Positions 10,162 to 16,700 of a DNA stretch of 16,700 nt are shown here, piece by piece (the stretch's first letter is position 1; the number at the start of each line of letters is the position of its first letter). The DNA is taken from contig CAKTWW010000044.1 in the NCBI GenBank assembly GCA_934630855.1, positions 1 to 16,700 on the forward strand. The letters are read 5' to 3'. The DNA is from an uncultured Collinsella sp. (GTDB taxonomy: Bacteria > Actinomycetota > Coriobacteriia > Coriobacteriales > Coriobacteriaceae). The position numbers and the translations under genes were made by a program. The notes under the pieces were generated by a model that saw only the letters and a program-made list of their open reading frames with translations, was not told where the DNA came from and searched no databases.

Positions 10162-11409
10162 CTAGATCAGGTCCTCCGCATCATCGAAGGCGTCGGTGTC
10201 GTGGACACCGCAGAAACGGGAGCCGGGACGGGCCTGGTTGCGGCACTGGATGCCGTCCTCGGACACGTACTCGCAGCGACGGACGTCCTCGTCCTCCTCG
10301 TCACCGATCAGGTCGGCGGCGGGCTCCTCGTGAACGGGAACGTTCTTGAGGATATCGGCGGCAAGGGTCTCGGACTTGATGTCGATATGCCAGCCGGTCA
10401 GGCGCGCGGCGAGGCGGGCGTTCTGACCCTCCTTGCCGATGGCGAGCGAGAGCTGGTCGTCGGGCACGATAACGCCGGCGTAGGCCTTCTCCTCGTCGAT
10501 GAGGACGCGGGTGACCTTGGCGGGCGACAGGGCGTTGGCGACGTAGACGGCCGGATCGGCATCCCACAGGATGACGTCGACGCGCTCGCCACGGAGCTCG
10601 CCCACGACGGCGCGTACGCGGCTACCCTTGGGGCCGACGCAGGCGCCCACGGGATCCAGGCGGTCGTCGAGCGAGTGGACGGCCACCTTGGAGCGCTGGC
10701 CGGGCTCACGGGCGATCGACTTGATCTGGACGGTGCCCTCATAGATCTCGGGCACCTCCTGCTCAAACAGACGGCGCATGAGCTCGGGGTGAGTACGGGA
10801 GATGACAATCGGCGGACGGCTGTGCTCGCCACGGACCGGCTGCAGGTTGGAGTTGGGGTCGCGGACGTCGATGATCACGGCCTTGATGTGCTGGTTGTGC
10901 AGGTAGCGCTCGCCCATCGGACGCTCGTTGCGCTCGTTCTCGTAGCGGCGCTGGTCGAAGTGCGGAAGCTCGGCCTCGACGCCCTCGCGGATCTTGACGA
11001 TCGTGAAATCGGGCGTGGACTGCAGCACGGTGCCGCTGATGAGGTCACCGATGCGGCCGGAGAACTCCTCGTAGATCTGCTCGCGGGCGGAGTTGCGCAC
11101 GATGGCGTTGATCTCGGCCTTGGCGTGCTGGGCGGCGATGCGGCTCGTGTTCTTGGGGGTGACGTCGATCTCCTCGAACTCGGTGAAGTTGCCCTCCTCG
11201 TCCATGGAATCGTCGATCGGCTCCAGGCGGTAGACGTAGATCTTGCCGGTGGTGCGGTCGATGGTCACCTTGGCGCCCCACTCAAGATGCAGGATCTCGG
11301 CATAGCTCTTGGCGAGCGACTGCTCCAGGCGGTCGATCAGGTAGAGCTGGTCGATGTGCTTCTCCTGGCAAAGCTCCATCAGGGCGGACATCATGTCGGA
11401 TGCTGCCAT
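10162..11409 (-). CDS. nusA: Transcription termination/antitermination factor NusA with a Cys/His tail
   Basis: Binds RNA polymerase and nascent RNA to modulate pausing, termination and antitermination. The 415-residue protein has the N-terminal polymerase-binding domain, an S1 domain (GTVLQSTPDFTIVKI...), and two KH domains (VGACVGPKGSRVRAV and LSLAIGKEGQNARLA). After KH2 there is an acidic linker and an unusual tail with C379-x9-C389-x10-C400-x2-H403, resembling a zinc knuckle. The start is ATG 11409, one base after the rimP stop, with GGAAGG 8 nt upstream. The open frame upstream of it lies inside rimP and has no better start. No ylxR or ylxQ lies between it and infB. Confidence 0.96.
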   Translation of the reverse strand: MAASDMMSALMELCQEKHIDQLYLIDRLEQSLAKSYAEILHLEWGAKVTIDRTTGKIYVYRLEPIDDSMDEEGNFTEFEEIDVTPKNTSRIAAQHAKAEINAIVRNSAREQIYEEFSGRIGDLISGTVLQSTPDFTIVKIREGVEAELPHFDQRRYENERNERPMGERYLHNQHIKAVIIDVRDPNSNLQPVRGEHSRPPIVISRTHPELMRRLFEQEVPEIYEGTVQIKSIAREPGQRSKVAVHSLDDRLDPVGACVGPKGSRVRAVVGELRGERVDVILWDADPAVYVANALSPAKVTRVLIDEEKAYAGVIVPDDQLSLAIGKEGQNARLAARLTGWHIDIKSETLAADILKNVPVHEEPAADLIGDEEDEDVRRCEYVSEDGIQCRNQARPGSRFCGVHDTDAFDDAEDLI

Positions 11410-11410
11410 C

Positions 11411-11905
11411 TTACTTTCCTTCCTTCGCGGGCTTGAAGTCATAGGTGGGCTTCAACTTGCACTTTTTAACATCAGAGAAATCGAGGGTGACGGACTCGCC
11501 GTCCTCGAGCTCGAGGGTCACGTTCGTCTCGGTCGCGGCGGCAATCTTGCCGGCGTACTTGCGACGACCCTCGGTGGCGGTGGAGGTGAGCTCGCAGTTC
11601 TCGCCCACAAAGCGGGCAAAGTCGCGCGGGCGGCGCAGCGGGCGCGCCATACCCGGGCTCGACACCTCGAGCGTATAGCTCGAAGAGATGGGATCGAGCT
11701 CCTCAATCACGTCGCCGACCCACTTGGTGTTGGCCGTGACGTCGTTGAGTGACAGGCTCTGACCCTCGGCACCCTCGATACGCACGCGCACGCAGGGGGC
11801 CTTGGTGGCACCCACGAGCTCGACGTCGACGATGTCGACATCGTGCTGGGGGGCGACGGCCTCGAGCGCGTCGATGATCGCCTGCTCGGTCTTGGTCTTG
11901 ACCAT
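11411..11905 (-). CDS. rimP: Ribosome maturation factor RimP
   Basis: Cytoplasmic protein needed for maturation of the 30S subunit. It has 164 residues with a N-terminal alpha/beta domain, the conserved segments DVELVGATKAPCVRVRIEG and YTLEVSSPGMARPL, and a C-terminal SH3-like domain. The open frame extends to 12169, but that stretch crosses the promoter and leader terminator. ATG 11905 is chosen because GGAGGTG lies 5 nt upstream (11911-11917) and the family begins here. It is the first gene of the nine-gene block, with the nusA start 1 nt after its stop and the nusA Shine-Dalgarno within its last codons. Confidence 0.95.
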   Translation of the reverse strand: MVKTKTEQAIIDALEAVAPQHDVDIVDVELVGATKAPCVRVRIEGAEGQSLSLNDVTANTKWVGDVIEELDPISSSYTLEVSSPGMARPLRRPRDFARFVGENCELTSTATEGRRKYAGKIAAATETNVTLELEDGESVTLDFSDVKKCKLKPTYDFKPAKEGK

Positions 11906-11925
11906 TGCGGCACCTCCATCCATAC

Positions 11926-11958
11926 AAAAAAGAAGCGGGGCCGAAACCCCACTTCTTT
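11926..11958 (-). terminator. Intrinsic terminator in the rimP leader (attenuator candidate)
   Basis: On the minus strand a 12-bp stem (11947-11958 with 11929-11940, one U.G pair) closes a 6-nt loop and runs straight into six T residues (11931-11926). The wobble is U.G only on the minus strand (C.A on the plus strand), so the structure is directed at rimP transcription. It lies downstream of the predicted promoter and 21 nt before the rimP start. Confidence 0.75.
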
Positions 11959-11972
11959 CAATTACAACTTCA

Positions 11973-11984
11973 TTTGCAAGCAAA
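11973..11984. promoter_or_regulatory. Palindrome at the predicted rimP transcription start
   Basis: TTTGC-AA-GCAAA is a perfect 5-bp inverted repeat with a 2-bp centre, sitting on the predicted start point. A 2-nt loop is too tight for RNA, so if functional it would be a DNA operator-like site. It is short and could be chance. Confidence 0.3.
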
Positions 11985-12012
11985 CTATAGCAATACCTGC
12001 GCAAACGTGCAA
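11984..12012 (-). promoter_or_regulatory. Extended -10 promoter of the rimP-nusA-infB-...-rpoD block
   Basis: On the minus strand TATAGT (11984-11989, 5 of 6) is preceded by TGC, an extended -10 element. A TTGCAC -35 box (12007-12012) lies at the optimal 17-bp distance. Transcription should start near 11977, giving a leader of about 70 nt that contains the terminator at 11926-11958. Confidence 0.65.
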
Positions 12013-12274
12013 GCACAACGCAAACCCGCAGGTCAGCGTGCGCACAGGTTCTCCACAAGAATAGGACAATTGGACCGGAAGTACCGTGCAGAGCGTGCCC
12101 GAGAGCGCAAGAACGGGCCATACGTCCCAACCCGTCAGGCGAATCGGGCCCTATGGGCATTCCGAACATGGGCGCACATCGGTCAGACTCTCGTTAAGGG
12201 ACATTCTGCAGCAAAAGGCCGTCCGCAAGCATTGGCCGCACAACATTCCAGAACCCTACGGCAAGGAGGCACCC
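12013..12274. other. Intergenic region upstream of the lipoprotein gene
   Basis: This stretch separates the divergent rimP promoter from the lipoprotein gene. An open frame entering the lipoprotein gene starts at 12086, but it has no Shine-Dalgarno and its N-terminal segment does not look like a protein domain. I found no convincing plus-strand promoter, and only weak 4-5 bp hairpins. Confidence 0.4.
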
Positions 12275-12847
12275 ATGGAACGTCTCGGCACCCTCTGCTC
12301 GACCGCACTCGCCATCGCAGCATGCTCATTGGCCCTGGCGGGCTGCAGCAACATCGATGGAAAGACCGGACCATGTGAGCCGGATCGCGAAAGCACCGAA
12401 GCCGCCGAGAAAACGACGCCACAGGAGAGCTTCGATAAAATCAACGAAGACGAAGTCGATCCCCAGGGCCTGGGCCCAGAGCCCCAAGAGACGTTCCCCA
12501 TCGACCTTGAGGCGGATGAGAACGTCCACGTCACCTGCATTGGCAAGGATACAGATGGCTACGGTGACGCCGTGCTGGTCTTTACGGTGACCAACAACAC
12601 CGGTGCCGACATGATGTTTGGTGATGTGGACTCCTACGCCTACGTCAACGGCGTGGCCCGCGACGTGCGCATGCGCCAGCCGGTCGCCGCGGGCGAGGAA
12701 ACGCAGGCCATGCTCACCTTCGTCGGCACCTTCGACGATCCGGATTTTGATGTGGACAACGACCTCAACGACATCTACCTCAACATCTGGATGTTCGAGG
12801 AGCAAACGGGCAACGTCTACTTTAGGGACCTGGTGCACATCCCGTAA
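12275..12847 (+). CDS. Small acidic lipoprotein of unknown function
   Basis: The only plus-strand gene. The 190-residue product begins with a short basic n-region, a hydrophobic core and the lipobox LALAGC, so Cys24 should be lipidated and the protein anchored outside the cytoplasmic membrane. A Glu/Asp/Thr/Pro-rich spacer (about 30-75) follows. The C-terminal domain (about 80-190) looks like a beta-sandwich of the DUF4352/DUF5067 type, with VLVFTVTNNTGADMMFGD and AAGEETQAMLTFVG, and many Asp residues. That domain name is a judgement from pattern, not a search. ATG 12275 is chosen over the longer open frame because AAGGAGG lies 5 nt upstream and a signal peptide follows. It converges on leuS with a shared terminator. 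Confidence 0.85.
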   Translation: MERLGTLCSTALAIAACSLALAGCSNIDGKTGPCEPDRESTEAAEKTTPQESFDKINEDEVDPQGLGPEPQETFPIDLEADENVHVTCIGKDTDGYGDAVLVFTVTNNTGADMMFGDVDSYAYVNGVARDVRMRQPVAAGEETQAMLTFVGTFDDPDFDVDNDLNDIYLNIWMFEEQTGNVYFRDLVHIP

Positions 12848-12885
12848 AAGGCAGGGCTAGGCTATGCGGCAAACCGATACATAAA

Positions 12886-12917
12886 ACGAGGGACGACCCA
12901 ACCGGATCGTCCCTCGT
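12886..12917. terminator. Bidirectional terminator between lipoprotein gene and leuS
   Basis: A perfect 11-bp stem (12886-12896 with 12907-12917) with a 10-nt loop is followed by CTTTT on the plus strand and TTTTAT on the minus strand. It lies between the two convergent stop codons and should serve both genes. Confidence 0.85.
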
Positions 12918-12946
12918 CTTTTGCATGTCAGCTTTGCGCGTGGCGC

Positions 12947-15523
12947 TTACTTGACCACCAGGTTGACCAGCTTGCCGGGCACGCAGATGGCCTTGACGAC
13001 CGTCTTGCCCTCGAGCCACTTGGCGACGGCGGCCTCGGCGGCAGCCTGCATCTCCTCGTTGGAGGCGTCGCGGGCGACGTCGATGCGGCCACGGACCTTG
13101 CCGAGCACCTGGACCACGATCTGCACCGTATCCTCGATGGACTCGGCCAGGTCGAACTCGGGCCAGGCGGCGGTGTAGGCGTTGCCTTCGCAGCCGAGTG
13201 CCTCGTGCCACAGCTCGTCGGCCCAGAACGGACAGATGGGGGCTAGGACGCTCACGATGTCCTTGGCCACGCCGTAGCACAGCGCCTTGTCGCGGGCGGC
13301 ACCCTCGGTGGCATTGAGATAGGCGCTCGCCGCGTTGACGAGCTCCATGACGGCCGAGATCGCGGTGTTGAACTGGCCGCGGTCAAAGTCCTCGGTGCAC
13401 TTGGCGATGGTGCGGTGACGCTCGCGATAGAGCTTCATCGCAGCCTCGTTGAGCACGGACTTATCGAAGGCCACGTTGGCGTCGCCGAACTGGACGAGCT
13501 GCCACACGATACGCCAGGCGCGCTTGATAAAGCGGTTGGCGCCCTCAACAGCCTTGGGATCCCAGTCAAAGTCCTTCTCGGGCGGGGCGATAAACAGGAT
13601 TGCCAGACGCATGGTGTCGGCGCCGTAGGGCTCGATGACCGAGCTCGGGGGCACGACGTTGCCCTTGGACTTGGACATGGTGTCGCCGTTCTCGTCCTTG
13701 ACCATGCCCTGGCACAGCAGGTTGGTGAAGGGCTCATCCACGCTCAGCAGACCCAGGTCGCGCAGCGCCTTGGTAAAGAAGCGGCTGTACAGCAGGTGCA
13801 AAATGGCGTGCTCGATGCCACCGATGTAGTTATCGACGGGCATCCAACGGTCGGCGGCTTCCTTGGAGAAAGGCAGCTCGGTGTTGTGCGGATCGGTATA
13901 GCGCAGGTAATACCAGCTGGAGCAGGTGAAGGTGTCCATGGTATCGGTCTCGCGCTTGGCCGGACGACCGCAGACCGGGCAGGTGGTCTCGTAGAACTCC
14001 TTGCACTCGGCGAGGGTCTCGCCGGCGCCCAGGTCCAGGTTCTCGGGCAGCGTCACCGGCAGCTGGTCCTCGGGCACGGGCACAATGCCGCAGTGCTCGC
14101 AGTGGATAGCCGGGATGGGGTTGCCCCAATAGCGCTGGCGGGAAATGAGCCAGTCGCGCAGACGGAACTCGACCTTACGACGGCCGCACCCCATGGCCTC
14201 GAGGTCGGCCACGATCGCAGCTTCGCCCTCGGAGTGCTTGCCACCGCGCATGCCGGTGTACTTGCCGGACTGGACGAGCGTGCCCTCGGCAGCGTGGGCG
14301 CAATCCCAGTCGACGGTCTCGGCATGGAAGGTATCGATAGTCTCGCCACTGGCCTCGACGGCAGCGCGGTCGTCATCGTCCAGGATAATCGGCACGATGG
14401 GCAGGTCGTACTTGCGGGCGAACTCAAAGTCGCGCTGGTCGCCGCAGGGAACGGCCATAACGGCGCCGGTGCCGTAGTCGGCCACGACGTAGTCGGCAAC
14501 CCACACGGGGACCTTCTCGCCGTTGACGGGGTTCACGACGTAGCGGCCCGTAAAGGCACCGTGCTTCTCGAGGGTGCCCTGGGCACGCTCGACGGCAGAG
14601 ATATGCTTGGAGTCCTCGACGATCTTGGTGACGGCCTCCTCGTACTCCGTGCCCTCGACGAGCTCGTGCAGACGGGCGTACTCGGGAGCCAGGACAAAGA
14701 AGGAGACGCCAAAGAGCGTATCGGCACGCGTGGTGAAGACGGTGATCTTACCCTCGTCGCCCTCGATGGGCTCGCCATCCTGGTCGCACAGGGTAAAGTC
14801 GACCTCGGCGCCCTCGGAGCGGCCGATCCAGTTGGCCTGCATCTGCTTTACGCGCTCGGGCCAGCCGGGGAGCTTCTCCAGGTCGTCGAGCAGCTCCTGG
14901 GAGTACTCGGTGATCTTAAAGTACCACTGCTCCAGGTCGCGCTTCTCGGGCTCGGTGCCGCAGCGCCAGCACTTGCCCTCGGTGACCTGCTCGTTGGCCA
15001 AAACGGTCTTGCAGTTGGGGCACCAGTTGACCGGGTTCTTCTTGCGGTAGACCAGGCCCTTTTCCCACAACTTCTCAAAAATCCACTGACCCCAGCGATA
15101 GTAGTCGGGGCTGCAGGTCTTGACCATGCGATCCAGATCGTAGGAGAAGCCCATGCGCTTCATCGTGGCGAGCGCCTGGTCCATGTTCTTGTACGTCCAA
15201 GCGGCAGCCTGCGTGTTGTGCTTGATGGCAGCGTTCTCGGCGGGCAGACCAAAGGCATCAAAGCCGATGGGATGCAGTACGTCGTAGCCGCGCATACGGG
15301 CCTGGCGCGCCATGGCGTCGCCGATGGTGTAGTTGCGCGCGTGACCCATGTGCAGGTCGCCCGACGGATACGGGAACATCTCGAGCACGTACTTCTTGGG
15401 CTTGCTGGCGTCGGTGTCGACGGCAAAGAGGTTAGACTCCTCCCAGGCCTTCATCCACCGGGACTCGATGGCCTGCGCGTCATAGGCAGGGATCTCGTCC
15501 TTATGATCTGTGCAATCGCACAT
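12947..15523 (-). CDS. leuS: Leucine--tRNA ligase LeuRS
   Basis: Class I aminoacyl-tRNA synthetase that charges tRNA-Leu and edits misacylated products. The 858-residue protein has HMGH (58-61) in [17 protein letters not shown] and a zinc-binding insert (CPNC...CWRCG). The CP1 editing domain follows, then a second Cys-rich segment (CEHCG...CPVCG), the KMSKS-type signature as TMSKS (615-619), the anticodon-binding helical domain and the C-terminal domain ending KLVNLVVK. Length and order fit bacterial LeuRS. The start is ATG 15523 with AAAGGAG 5 nt upstream. A long hairpin lies in the upstream region, but I saw no T-box sequence, so any leucine-responsive control is unproven. Confidence 0.97.
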   Translation of the reverse strand: MCDCTDHKDEIPAYDAQAIESRWMKAWEESNLFAVDTDASKPKKYVLEMFPYPSGDLHMGHARNYTIGDAMARQARMRGYDVLHPIGFDAFGLPAENAAIKHNTQAAAWTYKNMDQALATMKRMGFSYDLDRMVKTCSPDYYRWGQWIFEKLWEKGLVYRKKNPVNWCPNCKTVLANEQVTEGKCWRCGTEPEKRDLEQWYFKITEYSQELLDDLEKLPGWPERVKQMQANWIGRSEGAEVDFTLCDQDGEPIEGDEGKITVFTTRADTLFGVSFFVLAPEYARLHELVEGTEYEEAVTKIVEDSKHISAVERAQGTLEKHGAFTGRYVVNPVNGEKVPVWVADYVVADYGTGAVMAVPCGDQRDFEFARKYDLPIVPIILDDDDRAAVEASGETIDTFHAETVDWDCAHAAEGTLVQSGKYTGMRGGKHSEGEAAIVADLEAMGCGRRKVEFRLRDWLISRQRYWGNPIPAIHCEHCGIVPVPEDQLPVTLPENLDLGAGETLAECKEFYETTCPVCGRPAKRETDTMDTFTCSSWYYLRYTDPHNTELPFSKEAADRWMPVDNYIGGIEHAILHLLYSRFFTKALRDLGLLSVDEPFTNLLCQGMVKDENGDTMSKSKGNVVPPSSVIEPYGADTMRLAILFIAPPEKDFDWDPKAVEGANRFIKRAWRIVWQLVQFGDANVAFDKSVLNEAAMKLYRERHRTIAKCTEDFDRGQFNTAISAVMELVNAASAYLNATEGAARDKALCYGVAKDIVSVLAPICPFWADELWHEALGCEGNAYTAAWPEFDLAESIEDTVQIVVQVLGKVRGRIDVARDASNEEMQAAAEAAVAKWLEGKTVVKAICVPGKLVNLVVK

Positions 15524-15546
15524 ATCAGCTCCTTTAATCTTAGCTG

Positions 15547-15665
15547 GGGTCGGTCGGCTTGGCTTTATTCGCTACTGCGGACAGTCCTGCGCAAGACGAA
15601 GAGCACATTAAGTGCTCTTCTTTGCGTGCGGAACTTGTAGCGAACAAAGCCAAGCAGACCGACCC
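15547..15665 (-). repeat. Long inverted repeat C in the leuS upstream region
   Basis: Arms 15547-15575 and 15637-15665 are complementary at 27 of 29 positions. Inside them a 9-bp hairpin (15598-15606 with 15612-15620, 5-nt loop) and partial stems continue the rod. Mismatches are 15556/15656 and 15567/15645, and the latter is T.G on the minus strand, so the fold is slightly better as leuS leader RNA. The lower end is 11 nt upstream of the leuS Shine-Dalgarno. No U-tract follows, so it is not a canonical terminator. It could be a leader RNA element or a MITE-like insertion. Confidence 0.65.
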
Positions 15666-15700
15666 TAAGGTTAACTTGACTGATGATATCAAATACAACA

Positions 15701-15733
15701 AGCGAGATGCCTGCGACTTGCATGCATCTCGCT
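15701..15733 (-). terminator. Candidate terminator downstream of the IMP dehydrogenase gene
   Basis: A perfect 10-bp stem (15701-15710 with 15724-15733) has a 13-nt loop. On the minus strand the tail is TTGTTGTATTT, which is U-rich but not a pure run. It lies between the IMP dehydrogenase gene and leuS. On the plus strand a shorter TTTAT follows. A smaller hairpin (15747-15752 with 15760-15765) lies next to it. Confidence 0.45.
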
Positions 15734-15792
15734 TTATCTAAATAACGTGGTTGATACTTAACCACTATTTGTTACCCGTCCTAGCGTGGACA

Positions 15793-15891
15793 GGTTTTCC
15801 AAGTGCCGCAGATTGGGCCGAAAGAGGAGCGACGCGTACTTTGGTACGCGAGCGACGGTTTGAGGTCCAAGGTGCGGTGCTTGGGAAAGCC
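15793..15891 (+). repeat. Long rod-like palindromic element B, possible structured RNA
   Basis: This 99-bp element begins 3 nt beyond the IMP dehydrogenase stop codon. Its stems are 15793-15798/15886-15891, 15799-15810/15873-15884 (one bulged G at 15885 between these two), 15813-15819/15864-15870 and 15833-15839/15844-15850, with a TTTG tetraloop. A 2x2 internal loop (GA/GG) and a 13x13 internal loop lie between the last three stems. All four non-Watson-Crick pairs (15795/15889, 15804/15879, 15805/15878, 15817/15866) are G.T on the plus strand and would be A.C on the minus strand. That favours plus-strand RNA. I found no convincing plus-strand promoter upstream, so a palindromic repeat element is equally possible. 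Confidence 0.55.
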
Positions 15892-15893
15892 GC

Positions 15894-16700
15894 TTAGCGG
15901 TAGGAGACGCTCTGCTGCGAGTCCTTGACCACGACGTCGTGGGCGCCGCCTTCGACGATGGAGGTTGAGCTTACCAGCGTCAGGCGTGCCTTTTCCTGGA
16001 GCTCGGGGATCGAGAGGGCACCGCAGTTGCACATCGTGGACTTGACCTTGTAGAGCGTGCCGCCCACGCCGTCCTTGAGGGAGCCGGCGTAAGGCACGTA
16101 GGAGTCGACGCCCTCGACGAAGCTGAGCTTCGCGGCGCCGCCCAGGTCGTAGCGCTGCCAGTTACGGGCACGCGCAGAACCCTCGCCCCAGTACTCCTTC
16201 ATGTACTGACCGTTGACGTTGACGCGCTCGGTCGGGGACTCGTCGAAGCGGGCGAAGTAGCGGCCCAGCATCATAAAGTCAGCACCCATGGCAAGGGCGA
16301 GCGTCATGTGGTAGTCGTAGACGATGCCACCGTCGGAGCACACGGGCACGTAGACGCCGGTCTCCTCGTAGTACTCGTCGCGAGCGCGGCAGACGTCGAT
16401 CAGCGCGGTGGCCTGGCCACGGCCGATGCCCTTGGTCTCGCGGGTAATGCAGATGGAACCGCCGCCGATACCGACCTTGATGAAGTCGGCACCGCAGTCG
16501 GCCAGGAAGCGGAAGCCCTCGGCGTCAACGACGTTACCGGCGCCGACCTTGACGTCCTCGCCGTAGTTGGCGCGGATCCACTCGATGGTGCGCTTCTGCC
16601 ACTCGCTAAAGCCCTCGGAGGAGTCGATGCACAGGACGTCGGCACCGGCCTCGATGAGCAGCGGCACGCGCTCGGCATAGTCGCGGGTGTTGATACCGGC
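15894..16700 (-). CDS. guaB: IMP dehydrogenase, C-terminal part (5' end outside the window)
   Basis: NAD-dependent oxidation of IMP to XMP, the committed step of GMP synthesis. The visible 268 residues are in frame from the window edge ([12 protein letters not shown]...) to the TAA at 15894-15896, so the start and the N-terminal barrel half are missing. Present are [13 protein letters not shown], the catalytic-loop segment [14 protein letters not shown] with the expected active-site Cys, the phosphate-binding CSDGGI and LGRYFAR segments, and the mobile flap containing NWQRYD with an Arg-Tyr pair expected for IMP dehydrogenase rather than GMP reductase. The Cys is followed by Ile-Thr-Arg where Thr-Thr-Arg is usual. 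GMP reductase is the main alternative and is less likely. Confidence 0.88.
   Translation of the reverse strand, partial: AGINTRDYAERVPLLIEAGADVLCIDSSEGFSEWQKRTIEWIRANYGEDVKVGAGNVVDAEGFRFLADCGADFIKVGIGGGSICITRETKGIGRGQATALIDVCRARDEYYEETGVYVPVCSDGGIVYDYHMTLALAMGADFMMLGRYFARFDESPTERVNVNGQYMKEYWGEGSARARNWQRYDLGGAAKLSFVEGVDSYVPYAGSLKDGVGGTLYKVKSTMCNCGALSIPELQEKARLTLVSSTSIVEGGAHDVVVKDSQQSVSYR

Noticed and set aside
11962..11973. Tiny leader ORF (Met-Lys-Leu-stop) between the rimP promoter and terminator
   Set aside because: It has no Shine-Dalgarno and is only three codons long, so chance occurrence is likely.
13415..15640. Plus-strand open frame of 741 codons opposite leuS
   Set aside because: It is antisense to a complete LeuRS with all signatures. 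The frame has no ribosome binding site or recognisable domain and is explained by codon bias.
15524..15780. T-box riboswitch upstream of leuS
   Set aside because: The conserved T-box sequence (GGTGG...ACCGCG type) and a clear specifier loop are not found on the minus strand. Only inverted repeats are present.
15793..15891. SRP (4.5S) RNA or 6S RNA gene
   Set aside because: The size is near 4.5S RNA, but the conserved GGAAG/AGCAGCC tip motif is absent. It is much shorter than normal 6S RNA and has no clear promoter.

Overview
The window is GC-rich chromosomal housekeeping DNA, with nearly all genes on the minus strand. Gene content, gene order and protein character suggest a Gram-positive anaerobe of the Coriobacteriia, most like Collinsella. 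Pointers are the HrdB-like primary sigma factor with an acidic then basic N-terminal tract, the long Ala/Glu/Arg linker of IF-2, and nusA followed directly by infB without ylxR. The genus call comes from recognising protein character, not from a search.

Reading the minus strand (high to low coordinates): the 3' part of an IMP dehydrogenase gene (15894-16700, cut by the window edge) is followed by 370 bp of intergenic DNA rich in inverted repeats, then leuS (12947-15523). A bidirectional terminator separates leuS from the only plus-strand gene, a small lipoprotein of unknown function (12275-12847).

An extended -10 promoter at about 11984-12012 and an intrinsic terminator inside the leader (11926-11958) precede a tight nine-gene block: rimP, nusA, infB, rbfA, nrnA, truB, ribF, dnaG, rpoD (11905 down to 382). 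Several junctions overlap by 4-8 nt or are separated by 1-15 nt, which suggests translational coupling. The block joins the classic rimP-nusA-infB-rbfA-truB-ribF translation/transcription cluster to the dnaG-rpoD pair. It therefore covers 30S maturation (RimP, RbfA), elongation and termination (NusA), initiation (IF-2), tRNA modification (TruB), flavin cofactors (RibF), nanoRNA/pAp turnover (NrnA), primer synthesis (DnaG) and the housekeeping sigma factor. A tRNA-Asn gene with its own consensus-like promoter lies downstream at the window start.

The parts not explained by genes are the intergenic structures. Three long rod-like imperfect palindromes (241-339, 15547-15665, 15793-15891) occur here, two of them with G.T pairs that favour folding as plus-strand RNA. 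There is also a 15-bp direct repeat pair next to the first palindrome, a possible attenuator before rimP, and a Cys/His zinc-knuckle-like tail on NusA. No prophage, CRISPR array, intact transposon or obvious defence system is present.
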